64,000 nucleotides of DNA from Ananas comosus (lineage: Eukaryota > Streptophyta > Magnoliopsida > Poales > Bromeliaceae), in the NCBI RefSeq assembly GCF_001540865.1, contig NC_033628.1, forward strand, positions 9,753,074-9,817,073, read 5' to 3'. Made by a program: the position numbers and the translations under genes. Numbering within the stretch: position 1 is the first letter of the stretch; every line of letters starts with the position of its first letter. Of the stretch, positions 23,249 to 33,176 are shown in pieces. Under the pieces are notes generated by a model. It was not told the origin of the DNA and did not search any database. It saw only the letters and a list, made by a program, of their open reading frames with translations.

Positions 23249-23843
23249 GGGAAAACTTCAAATACCACCTATGTGGTTTCGCATTTTTTTACTTTAATAC
23301 CATGTGGTTTAAAGTGTATCAATTTAGTACCCTGTGGTTTCGCGTTTTCTCACTTTAGTACCCTGTGATTTAAAGTGCATCAATTTAGTACCATGTGGTT
23401 TCATTTTTTTCTTTTAATCGGCTCCTTTGTTAATATTTTGTTAAATTATATACAAAAAAATTCAGATATCTATCTAGGTTTAGCGAATATTTACTTTAGC
23501 ATCCTATAGTTTTAACTTTGTCACTATTTTTTTTTCCTACGTTAATATATCGTTAAATTATATATAGAAAACTTTAGATACTCTACTTAGGTTTATTGAA
23601 TATTCACTTTAGTACCTTTTAATTTTAACTTTGTCACTAATTTAATGAAAAAAAATTAGTAAAATAGATAATAAAAAGAGAAAAATGAAACCACATGGTA
23701 CTAACTTGATACATTTTAAATCACAGGATACTAAAGTGAGAAAGTGCGAAACCACAAGGGCTAACTTGATACACTTTAAACCATAGGGTACTAAAGTGAG
23801 AAAGTGCATGTGAAATCACAAGGGGGTTATTTGAAGTTTACCC
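23249..23843. mobile_element. Mutator-like MITE, GTGGTTT family (copy 4, longest)
   Basis: Perfect 9-bp flanking duplication TATAAAATA (23240-23248 and 23844-23852). Terminal repeats GGGAAAACTTCAAATACC and inverse TATTTGAAGTTTACCC. Each arm has three GTGGTTT-led units (CGCACTTTCTCACTTTAGTA-type and AAAGTGTATCAATTTAGTA-type). A central duplicated segment (CGTTAAATTATATA...) makes this copy longer than the others. Non-coding. Confidence 0.85.
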
Positions 23844-23883
23844 TATAAAATAATCCTTCATTGTACTTAACTTTGAAGTTGAT

Positions 23884-24014
23884 AGTTGGTATCCGAGGTC
23901 CCAAGTTTGAATCCTAATTGATTCACATTTCAAACAAGTTTATTTTTATATGAAATAAACGAAGCAGATAGCGTGCTACCTATCTCTGTAATAAAAAAAT
24001 ATATAAAAAAAAAA
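23884..24014 (+). mobile_element. tRNA-derived SINE with target-site duplication
   Basis: Starts AGTTGGTATCCGAGGTCCC with the B-box-like AAGTTTGAATCCTAA, suggesting a polymerase III promoter of tRNA type. Ends GAAGCAGATAGCGTGCTACC...TCTCTGT and a poly-A-rich tail. Flanking repeats AACTTTGAAGTTGAT (23869-23883) and AACTTTAGAAGTTGAT (24015-24030) match except for one extra base, as expected of target-primed insertion. The 3' tail resembles LINE 3' ends at about 21760 and 37140. Confidence 0.75.
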
Positions 24015-24284
24015 AACTTTAGAAGTTGATCACTAGCAATTTAGTCCTTGTGGGAAATGGACAAGAAAACTTTATAAAAAATGTCTATGAAACGTTGATT
24101 CATAAAGATGCTCACCAAGGTGGGAACCGAACCTCATAAATTTTGTACTCATGTGTTAAACCTTATAAATTAAAAATTAAGTTCGAGTTAAAAAAATGCA
24201 TTCAAACAGTGAACAGTATTATAATGCATGGTAGTTGACTAATTAAAAATCTGCCCATCATATATAACATAACATATAAAAATT

Positions 24285-24661
24285 GGCTAAATTACAGAAA
24301 ACCTCTACGTCAAAACTCAATTTTTTACTTTTTCCCTATGTCATTTAAAAACCTATACTTTGCCCTCTTATAAAATAAAAAATGTTCACAGGGGATACAG
24401 TGTGAACTGTGATGATAAAATGACCATTTTGCCCCTCACCATTTTGCCTCTCACCATATTCACAGAAAAAAAGACTGAGGACATTTTTGGCATAAAAAAA
24501 TATATAATAATATTTTATAAAGGGAACCCTAACGGATTACTAACAGCAGGGGGCGAAGTGAACATTTTTTATTTTACAAGGAAAAAAAGTATAGATTTTT
24601 AAATAACAGGAGGAGAAAGTGAAAATTGGATTTTCACAGAAAAATTTTATATAATTTAGCC
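24285..24661. mobile_element. Mutator-like MITE with 9-bp duplication (GGCTAAATTA ends)
   Basis: Terminal inverted repeats GGCTAAATTAC / inverse TATAATTTAGCC, flanked by the perfect 9-bp repeat ATAAAAATT (24276-24284 and 24662-24670). The arms are imperfect inverses (AAACCTATACTTTG... / ...AAGTATAGATTTTTAAA). A lone right end of the same family (TATAATTTAGCCAAAAA) is at about 28980. Open frames inside (24360-24602) have no domain. Confidence 0.75.
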
Positions 24662-24670
24662 ATAAAAATT

Positions 24671-25427
24671 CTATAAAAGAGCTACACGTTGCGTACCACC
24701 ATAAAACTAATTTTATATATTATAAATAATTGAATAATTAATACACGTATATTAAAGCTACTCTACAAAATATAAATACATTAGTAAAATATATAGATAA
24801 TATTTTGAGGACATAAAACATTTTTTAATAATTAGGAGACATTTTGGTTGGATCCAGAAGCATGTAGTTCAGTAGTTGGAGTTGTAATGGTACATATGTC
24901 CAATTTTGTTGGATGCAGTAAAAGAGACTATAATAATTTATTTACTTACATGTACTTTATATATGGTATGAGGTGGTGAAATTACTTTCAATATAAGAAA
25001 AAAAATATTTTATTTAAAAAATAATTAGAAAAGTAAGTTTATTTTTCATTTAAAAATTATTCTTTCCAACTGCTATAATTGAAACTGCGCTAAGGGTCTA
25101 TTTAGTTGCATAAAATTTCAACTAACTACATGCGAATCTAAATCCAGCGTTTGGTTAAATGCATTTGAATCCAACTGCAATAGTTGGAAATGCATCAAGA
25201 GGCCCAACTATAGTGGTTGAAACTATATCTAAATTGGCCGTAATTCCAACTACAATAGTTGGAGAGAGTAAATTTAAACAAGAGGTAGTAAGGTTAATTT
25301 TTAAATTCCTTTTTAAACAAAAATATTTTTTTAATAAAGTGATAAAATTTTACAAACATACTTCTCAACTTCATATACAAAAATAAATTATTTATAAATG
25401 CAGCACTTTCTATTACACTCATCCAAA
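24671..25427. other. AT-rich intergenic DNA with a possible Tourist-type end
   Basis: No gene. GGGTCTATTTAGTTGCATAA at about 25096 resembles a PIF/Harbinger MITE terminus. The following 190 bp repeat the phrase (T)CCAACTACAATAGTTGGA (a near-perfect palindrome at about 25244-25262). The other end could not be located. Confidence 0.4.
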
Positions 25428-25676
25428 ATAACTCCGATCTTGAATTGAAGGATTCGATCATCATTTTTTAGGACGTCGTTCGTTTTTGACCATTCATTTT
25501 ATGCCCACTTGATGGACTTTATTATGATTTCGAAAATTTAGGAAATTTATTTTCTAAAAGTTTCAAATACTTTAGATCATATTTAACGGAGTGGATCGTC
25601 GATTCGGAAGCTCCATCATTGAAAACAACTTGCAAAACACTGGATGGCTCAAATAACTCCTAAGCATACAGCCTCA

Positions 25677-25679
<3 letters not shown>
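25428..25679. mobile_element. Foldback element half (copy A4)
   Basis: Right half of a type-A-like element: ACTCCGATCTTGAATTGAAG, TTTTGACCATTCATTTTATG, GATCATATTTAACGGAGTGG and the inverse core GAAGCTCCATCATTGAAAAC. The end CTAAGCATACAGCCTCACTC is type-B-like, so core and terminus come from different types. Followed by (CT)n(TA)n and then the inverted HMG-CoA synthase fragment. Confidence 0.6.
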
Positions 25680-25709
<30 letters not shown>

Positions 25710-25715
25710 GATATT

Positions 25716-26750
25716 ATATATCATCTCCACGCATGATACTAATTTCTACACATATTTTTTTTTTATCTATCAAACAAACAGTGGAACATGAAATAAACTT
25801 CAGTTCCATAATTTTACAAAAAATAAAAATAATAAATAATTTTTATCTTTAAATTTAATTTATCTCAAAACTTATTTAAAGCTAAATTTTGCTGAATCAG
25901 TATAAAACAAATCCATTATTATCCCCAAAAAAAAAAAGCAATAACAAAAAGGTTGGCGTATTTTCGTAACTTGACCTCCAAAAAAGCAACAATCCTAGAC
26001 GGACGTACTCCGTCCGGATAATGCTAAGAAAAGAATTTTTAAACTGAGTTTACAAGTAGCTCAGTTCCGCGAATCTCGATTTTGCAAGCGGTCCAAAACA
26101 AAATTTGTGGGTCCCACATGTCTAGTGCAAGACCCGCGTGCACAGCGACCGTTACACAAACACAACCTCACCACCACCAACAAATGAAACCAAAAGCTCT
26201 CCACAATCTTGTCAGCAGAAGAAGGCCGCAGCTCCCCATTACACCTACCCCTAACTCTACCCAAAACTACGAAAGCAAATGACTACAAAGAGACGTATTG
26301 TATTCGGTGGCAAAAAGATTAGATTGATCGAGTCATATTTAAAATAATAAATAAATCGAGTTGGTATCAAATCAAAAATCAAGGACAAGTAGATTATATT
26401 CATATGCTTTTTAAATAACTTAGTTGTGTAAGTCGAGAGATAAACGATTACGCCATGGAACGTTGGATCACAGGAATCACAAGATTGGGCTTGATACTAT
26501 GTTATTGAAAAGATGATATGATTAGTACACAAACAGACACGGACAAAGAGAGGAGTAATGTGTACTGTCGAACGCAAGTAGGAAGGGAAATAAATGTCCA
26601 TGGCGGGATACACGTTCTTCCTCTCCCTTCCATTTTCTTCGCCAATTTTACTCCTTCTATTTGAATCCCACACTGATTTGTTATAATTCCTCAAAAAACG
26701 AGGATGATGACGATGATGAATACGAGCGAGAGAGAGGAAAGAGTAAAAAG
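25716..26750 (-). pseudogene. Inverted decayed copy of an HMG-CoA synthase promoter, leader and exon 1
   Basis: On the minus strand, 26750 to 25716 follows the two direct copies at 29163 and 30419. It contains the leader (AATTATAACAAA, GGGATTCAAATAGAAGGAG), a start codon at 26633-26631 and an exon-1-like segment to 26565, then the same downstream DNA. The exon is damaged: one G is missing from the GGGGAG run, three bases are missing near codons 9-11 and one extra T is present, so the frame is broken. The splice donor has lost its first G. It ends beside a (TA/CT) tract and a foldback half, as the other copies do. Relict, oldest of the three. Confidence 0.75.
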
Positions 26751-26824
26751 TTGTTTTTAATTAAAGTAATTGAATTAAAGCATATAAAATCAAAAATGTA
26801 ATTTGAATTTACATCTAAATTGTA

Positions 26825-27293
26825 TGGTTAATTGCATAAAGCTCCCATATAAACATATCGAATGACAGACATATTTTTATAAAGTTTAACTTTTTATTTT
26901 TATTCATACAAAAATTTTAATATTTTCAAATATATTACTCATGGTAGGATTCATTAGAAAAATATAATTAACCATAAGTAAAATATTTAATTTTGATTAA
27001 TGAATGAGTTAAATTGACTTTTTTACCCTTTTATATTATTGAGCAAAATATTTTTTGTGAGGATATTTCTGTATAATTCTAACAATTGAGATTTTTTAAA
27101 AAATATATTTATAAGGATAAAAAAATTATTTTACTTATATACTATTAAAAAATAAATAGTTTTATAATGATAACAAATAAAAAGATAAATATAAATATTA
27201 AAGATATTTTATGAAAATAAAAATAAAAAATTAAATTTTATATAATATATTTATTCTTCAATATGTTTACACACAGCTGTACACAATTAACCA
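26825..27293. mobile_element. Foldback MITE, family F (copy F2)
   Basis: Ends TGGTTAATTGCATAAAGC and inverse GTACACAATTAACCA. The arms carry AAAGTTTAACTTTTTATTTT and its inverse AAAAATTAAATTTTATA, as in 5389-5815. Non-coding, very A/T-rich. Target duplication not clear. Confidence 0.55.
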
Positions 27294-27471
27294 TTACACC
27301 CAATGAAAATGCATTGCCGAATCTTCGCACGTGATATATCGGGATCCGGTACGTTCCGGCGTGCGAATCGGTGCGCTCTCTGAACCTCTAGTCCACGTGG
27401 CAGAATCACGTGCGACACTTACAAAAAAATCAATACCACATTTAATGGCTCAGATATGCCCCGCATTGCAG

Positions 27472-28085
27472 AACTATTTACCTATCTAGCTTTTTTACAA
27501 AAAAAATATTTCCAATCTAGTCTACTTTTGAAAAATATTCTCCATCTAGTCTCATTTTCAAAAATTAGAGAAAAAAAAATTAATTCTTTTAATATATATT
27601 AAGGGGTTAAGTGGGGGAGATTATCTTTTTCTCTCTCCTCTCCCATTAATTTTTATATCAAAATAATCTTGATTCCATTCAGTGTATAAATTTCATGTTT
27701 TAATGTATTAAAACCTAAAATACGAGAAATTCAAATAGTTTTTGGATCAGGACCATTGTAATCAACTCCTTTCGAACCATGTATAATATTTTTATCAAAA
27801 TTTAAAAAGATTAGAATTGGTTGATGGGCTATATGAAAATTTTTTATTTTAAAATAAATCGATATGAGATAAATTATACACAAAAATTAGAGAGTGAGAA
27901 GGGATCTCGGAAAAGGAGAGAGAAAAAGATAATCTCCCCCACTTAACCCTTTAATATATATTAAAGGTATTAATTTCTCTTTTTTTTTTTAATCTTTGAA
28001 AATGAGGCTAGATGCGGAATATTTTTCAAAAGAAGGCTAGATAGGGAATATTTTTTTGTAAAGAGGCTAGATAGGTAAATAGTTC
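27472..28085. mobile_element. Foldback element with about 190-bp terminal inverted repeats, abutting a gap
   Basis: The left arm (GCAGAACTATTTACCTATCT, CTAGTCTCATTTTCAAAAAT, GTTAAGTGGGGGAGATTATC) is repeated in inverse as the right arm (GATAATCTCCCCCACTTAAC, TTTGAAAATGAGGCTAGAT, GCTAGATAGGTAAATAGTTC). The right terminus runs straight into six ambiguous bases, so its border and target duplication cannot be read. The interior of about 240 bp is A/T-rich and non-coding. Confidence 0.75.
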
Positions 28086-28091
28086 NNNNNN
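28086..28091. other. Six ambiguous bases (short gap)
   Basis: Run of N exactly at the outer end of the foldback element 27472-28085. Its true length is unknown; inverted repeats commonly break assemblies. Confidence 0.95.
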
Positions 28092-28156
28092 CCCTAAACG
28101 TCAGATTCCCATCCAACGGCCCACATCTCTCGAATCTGGCGACACCACCAATGTCG

Positions 28157-28458
28157 TTAAATTGCACTTTGAGTCCTCAAAATTTATGGCTTTTGACATT
28201 TCCGTCCTCTAACTTTAAAATGCAATTACACTAGTTTAAACTTTTTAAATTGTTACAAATAAGAACTACATCCCAATTTAAGTTCACTAATGTGGTATTG
28301 GTGTAATTTTAAGTGATTATTATATTATCAATTATAATATTATCACATCAGTACCATACTAGCAATATATTATTATTTAATTAATTAAATTAGATTGTGC
28401 TAATTTAAAATTCACATTCAACAAAGTCGGAGGACTAAAAGTGCAATTTTGCCACCGC
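28157..28458. mobile_element. Small foldback MITE
   Basis: Left AAATTGCACTTTGAGTCCTC and right GAGGACTAAAAGTGCAATTT are imperfect inverses enclosing about 260 bp of A/T-rich sequence that is itself partly self-complementary. Non-coding. No clear target duplication. Confidence 0.55.
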
Positions 28459-29162
28459 ACTAATCCCTTAAACTTTGGGCGAAGCTTTATTTTAGTGCTC
28501 AAACCTTTAATTTTAATATTTAAAAATTTAAAATTTAATAAAAGTTTTAATTTAGTTTTTAAATTTTTAATAGCAGAAAAAGTTATAATAAGATAGATGA
28601 TAAGATTAAAATATGAGATAAAAAAATAAATTACAAATTTTTTTTTGTAAATATTTATTTTTTTACTTTGCCACTTTAAATTTTAAAAATCTATATTTTA
28701 TTTTTTAAAAAAATTTTAAAGGTATTTTTAGAAGACTATAACATTAATGGAAAGAACAAAGTGATCAAATTATTTTTATCTTTTTTATAAAAGATAATTT
28801 TTTAATATATTTCTGTAATTTTGAAGAATACTTTCGGTATAAATTATAAAAAATTGACGGAGTAATAATGGAGCTCTGAGAAGGGGAACTAAATGCAATA
28901 ACCTGAAATGTTGAAGGAGTAAAATATAAAATTTTGAAAGTAAGAAAGGAAAGGTAAAAATATATATATATATATATAAATTTTCTATAATTTAGCCAAA
29001 AAAAGAATTTTTTTACAAATCAATTAGTTTGAGGACTGAAATGAAAGTAAATCAAAAGGTTGGGGACTAGCGGTATAATTTACATATGGGAGGTAGGTAG
29101 GGCTCTAGAGATGGCTCCGGTCGTAATTACCTCGAAAACCATGCCGAGATTCCGAAACGTTT
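28459..29162. other. AT-rich intergenic DNA, no gene seen
   Basis: Contains a (TA)n tract near 28961-28978 and, next to it, an isolated TATAATTTAGCC end of the Mutator-like family seen at 24285-24661. Near 29095-29140 the base composition becomes balanced (TAGAGATGGCTCCGGTCG...). No reading frame is supported. Confidence 0.5.
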
Positions 29163-30242
29163 ATCCATAAAAGGTTTAAAGCTCTTTGAGCAATTAACCG
29201 ATCCGCGCTTGGTGGAAACCCTTTTTACTCTTTCCCTCTCTCTCGCTCGTATTCATCATCGTCATCATCTTCGTTTTCTTTGAGGAATTATAACAAACAG
29301 GTGGTGGGATTCAAATAGAAGGAGTAAAATTGGGAAGAAAATGGAAGGGGAGAGGAAGAACGTTGGTATCCTCGCCATGGACATTTATTTCCCTCCTACT
29401 TGCGTTCGACAGGTACACATTACTCTCTCTCTTTGTCCGTGCTGTTTGTGTACTATCATATCAATCTTTTCAATAACATAGTATCAAGCCAATCTTTGAT
29501 TCCTGTATCCATCGTTCCATGGGGTATCGTTTATCTTTCGTACTACACAACTAATTTATTTAAAACATATGAATATAATATCTACTTGTCTTGATTTTGA
29601 TTTGATCCAACTCGATTTATTATTATTTTTAAATATGACTCGATCCAATCTAATCTTTTTGCCACCGAATACAATACGTCTCTTTGTAGGTCATTTGCTT
29701 CGGTAGTTTTTGGGGTAGAGTTAGGGGTAGGTGTAATGGGGGAGCTGCGGCTTCTTCTGCTGCAAGATTGTGGAGGCTTTTGGTTTTCATTTGTTTGGTG
29801 GTGGTGAGGTGCTTGGTGTTTGGTGTAACCGGGCGCGTGCACCGGGTCTTGCACTGACATGTGGGACCCACAAATTTTGTTTTGACCGTTGCAAAATCGA
29901 GATCGCGGATGAGCTCTTGTAAACTCAGTTTAAAAATTCTTTTCTTTAGCATTATCCGACGGAGTACGTCCGCTAGGATTGTTGCTTTTTTGGGGGTTAA
30001 GGTTACGAAAATACGCCAACCTTTTTTTTATTGCTTTTTTTTTTTTGGGGTATAATAATGGATTTGTTTTATTACTGATCAGCAAAGTTAGCTTTAAATA
30101 AGTTTTGAGATAAATTAAAATTTAGATAAAAATTATTATTATTTTTTATTTATTTGTATAATTATGGAACTGAAGTTATTTCAGTTCCACTGTTTGTTTG
30201 ATAGAAAATAAATGTCGTAGAAATTAGATCATGCGGGAGATG

Positions 30243-30288
<46 letters not shown>

Positions 30289-30417
30289 TGGGCTGGTATG
30301 CTTATGGAAGTATTGAGCCCTCCGTGTTTTCAAGTTGTTTTCGATGTTCGGACTTTCAAATCGACGATCGGCTTCGTTAGAGTTGATCTAGAGTATTTGA
30401 AGTATCTAGAAAATAAA
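29163..30417 (+). pseudogene. HMG-CoA synthase paralogue fragment, direct copy 1 (promoter, leader, exon 1)
   Basis: Exon 1 at 29341-29412 is intact: ATG, then residues [18 protein letters not shown], ending in a good donor CAG|GTACAC. By eye it has 8 differences in 72 bases from exon 1 of the complete gene at 38328. Leader similarity extends upstream (ATAACAAACAGGTG against ACACAAACAGGTG; GCGCTTGGT at about 29208). No exon 2 follows. Instead there is about 830 bp of unrelated DNA, including a GC-richer piece (29690-29860) and ACATGTGGGACCCAC near 29858, then (TA)n(GA)n and a cut-off foldback element. It cannot encode the enzyme; residues for catalysis lie in later exons. Confidence 0.8.
30286..30417. 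mobile_element. Foldback element, type B, cut off at an ambiguous base (copy B3)
   Basis: Left end GTGGGCTGGTATGCTTATGG followed by core TTTTCGATGTTCGGACTTTC and GATCTAGAGTATTTGAAGTA. It stops at the ambiguous base 30418, after which the second HMG-CoA synthase fragment begins. The full version of this element is at 31559-32089 behind copy 2. Confidence 0.7.
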
Positions 30418-30418
30418 N

Positions 30419-31558
30419 ATCCATAAAAGGTTTAAAGCTCTTCGAGCAATTAAGCGATCCGCGCTTGGTGGAAACCCTTTTTACTCTTTCCCTCTCTCTC
30501 GCTCGTATTCATCATCGTCATCATCTTCTTTTTCTTTGAGGAATTATAACAAACAGGTGGTGGGATTCAAATAGAAGGAGTAAAATTGGGAAGAAAATGG
30601 AAGGGGAGAGGAAGAACGTTGGTATCCTCGCCATGGACATTTATTTCCCTCCTACTTGCGTTCGACAGGTACACATTAATGCCACCCCCCAATCTCTCCT
30701 CTCTCTTTGTTCGTGTTGTTTGTTTTCTATTAGATCGATCTTTTCAATAACACGGTACCAAGCTAATCTTTGATTCCTGTATCCATAGTTCTGTGGGATA
30801 TCATTTACCTTTCGCACTGACACAATCAATTCACTTAAAATGTATAAATATAACGTCTACAAGTCTCGATTGTGATTCGGTTCAACTCGATTTTCTGTCA
30901 TTTTTAAACGTGACTCGATCCAATCTGATCTTTTTGCCACCGATATGATATGTCTCTTTGTAGGTCATTTGCTTCGGTGTTGGTTTCATGGAGTGTCGGG
31001 GTAGTTTTTGGGGGTAGAGTTAGGGGTAGGTGTAATGGGGGAGCTGCGGCTTCTTCTACAGCAAGATTGTGGAGGCTTTTGGTTTTCATTTGTTTGGTGG
31101 TGGGGAGGTGTTTGGTGTTTGGTGTAACCGGGCGCGTGCACCGGGTCTTGCACTGACATGTGGGACCCACAAATTTTGTTTTGACCGTTGCAAAATCGAG
31201 ATCGCGGATGAGCTCTTGTAAACTCAGTTTAAAAATTCTTTAGCATTATCCGACGGAGTACGTCCGCGAGGATTGTTGCTTTTTTGGGGGTTAAGGTTAC
31301 GAAAATACGCCAACCTTTTTTTTATTGCTTTTTTTTTTTGGGTATAATAATGGATTTGTTTTATTACTGATCAGCAAAGTTAGCTTTAAATAAGTTTTGA
31401 GATAAATTAAAATTTAGATAAAAATTATTATTATTTTTTATTTATTTGTATAATTATGGAACTGAAGTTATTTCAGTTTCACTGTTTGTTTGATAAAAAA
31501 TAAATGTCGTAGAAATTAGACCATGCGAGAGATGAGTTTTATATATATATATATATAT
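30419..31558 (+). pseudogene. HMG-CoA synthase paralogue fragment, direct copy 2
   Basis: Repeats 29163-30285 almost base for base, beginning ATCCATAAAAGGTTTAAAGC. Exon 1 at 30597-30668 is identical to that of copy 1 and keeps the donor CAG|GTACAC. Differences include a longer segment after the exon (TAATGCCACCCCCCAATC) and an insertion near 30980 (TTGGTTTCATGGAGTGTCGG). Followed by (TA)n and a complete type-B foldback element. The single ambiguous base between the copies leaves open whether the tandem arrangement is real. Not able to encode HMG-CoA synthase. Confidence 0.8.
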
Positions 31559-32085
31559 AGTGGGCTGGTATGCTTATGGAAGCACGGAGCCCTCCGTGCT
31601 AGTTGTTTTCAAAGTTCAGACTTTCGAATCGACGATCGGCTTTGTTAGAGTTGATCTAGAGTATTTGGAGTACCTAATAAATTTTGTAATTTTTCGATAT
31701 CATTTGCCTAGTGATCGGAGGGGCTTAAAATCATTAATTTTAATGGCCGTGGTGAGCCGGTTGCAAGTTTAACGGTGTAGAAATATCCAAATCACATGAA
31801 TTTTGATAAAAAATTCTTTATACCATATAAAACAAGATCAATAACTTTGATCTAAAATTTTAATGTCATATCATCATATTTTGTAAGATTTTTAGTTTCA
31901 GCCGTTGATTTTGAGCCATTTAGATCACTAGGCAAATGATATCGAAAAATCGCAAAATTTATTTTCTAGATACTTCAAATACTCTAGATCAAGTCTAAAA
32001 GTGCCGATCGTCGATTCGTAAGTCCGAACATCGAAAACAAAGTGGAAGCACGGAGCCCTCCGTGCTTCCATAAGCATCCTAGCCG

Positions 32086-32089
<4 letters not shown>
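31559..32089. mobile_element. Foldback element, type B (copy B4, complete)
   Basis: AGTGGGCTGGTATGCTTATG at the left and CATAAGCATCCTAGCCGCAC at the right, with hairpin CACGGAGCCCTCCGTGC in both arms. Core and inverse core are present. The middle contains GTTTAACGGTGTAGAAATAT. (TA)n on both sides. Non-coding. Confidence 0.85.
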
Positions 32090-32117
<28 letters not shown>

Positions 32118-32121
<4 letters not shown>

Positions 32122-32636
32122 GGACTGAAATGCTATCGGTGGTAAACAAATTTTGTTACCACTTATTTGTTTTCGATGATGGAGCCTTCAAATCGATGAT
32201 CGGCATCGTTAAATATGATTTATACCACTTGAAGTATCTAAAAATAAAATTATAAATCTTTTCAATATTATTGACTTAATGCTCAAAGGGTTTTAAAATT
32301 TATAATTTTAATGGTCAATATGAAATGTTTTTTTGTTTAACGGCGTGAAAATATTCAAATCAATTGAATTTTGATTAAAATATTTTTTAAATTATTTAAA
32401 ACAAAATTTATACTCTCGATCTTGATTATAAGATACCTATTATCATTTTTTAAATGATATTTATTTTTAGACTTTTTAAAAGATATTCATTTTTGTGTCC
32501 ATTTGATGGAAAATAGAATAATATTGAAAAAAATAAAAAAAATAAAATTTGGTTTCTAGATGCTTCAAGTAGTAAAATATTCAACGATACCGATCGTCAA
32601 TTTGGAAACTTCATCATCGAAAACAAATGGATGAAT
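32118..32636. mobile_element. Foldback element, type C, right end lost (copy C2)
   Basis: Left end ATTGGACTGAAATGCTATCG behind (TA)n. Core TTTTCGATGATGGAGCCTTC and TCGATGATCGGCATCG. Inverse core CATCATCGAAAACAAATGG at the right, after which the terminal hairpin is missing. Non-coding. Confidence 0.7.
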
Positions 32637-32790
32637 TTCATAATTATTTTTAAAAATTACAATATTTAATTTGTAAGTATGTCTAATGATGTAAATCAAT
32701 TTCAACGATGTCAATTATCGATTTAGAATTTTAATCATCTAAAATGACTTAATATATCAAAGACTTCTATCATCTTGAAATGACAGTGTT

Positions 32791-33176
32791 GGCCTCTAAA
32801 ATTTCACTAGGGTTACTATACTTCTATGGGCTTGGACTATTATACTCTTATGAGTATAAACTCCCGTATACTCATAAATTTTTAACCTCTAAAATTACAC
32901 TAGAGTTACTATACTTCTATGGGCTTGGACTATTATACTCTTATGAGTATAAACCCCCTTATACTCATAAATTTTTAACCGTTGAGTGATGGGATATGTG
33001 ATTAGGATGATGGTGGTCCCCACTTAAAATAATAGTGGTCCCCTAAGGTTAAGTGGGTAGTTGGTTGAATAGTATGATCTAACGGATGGAAATGATCAAT
33101 AGAATAAATCTAAGGACCGAAAACTTATGAGTATAAGGAAGCCAATACTCATAAAAGTATAGTAGCCGGACTCTAC
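32791..33176. mobile_element. Foldback element, type D with type-A ends, plus a tandemly duplicated left arm (D1)
   Basis: A 93-bp unit (CCTCTAAAATT...CATAAATTTTTAA) occurs twice head to tail (about 32791-32883 and 32884-32976). It contains type-A terminal phrases (GGACTATTATACTCTTATGA). The inverse end AAAGTATAGTAGCCGGACTC lies at about 33158-33176. Between them lies a core unlike A-C but shared with 61843-62093: GTGGTCCCC, GTTGGTTGAATAGTATGATC, GGAAATGATCAA. Non-coding. Confidence 0.65.

Noticed and set aside
7928..23843. Regularly spaced repeats as a CRISPR-like array
   Set aside because: The units are internal repeats of Mutator-like MITE arms with inverse copies; the genome is a plant nucleus.
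23884..24014. Possible tRNA gene because of the B-box-like AAGTTTGAATCC
   Set aside because: No cloverleaf can be formed over the length, and a poly-A tail and target duplication mark it as a SINE.
29582..31170. Open frames on the minus strand across both HMGS fragment copies (HHHQTNE... proteins)
   Set aside because: Conserved between copies only because the DNA is duplicated; no recognisable domain and no start/splice support.
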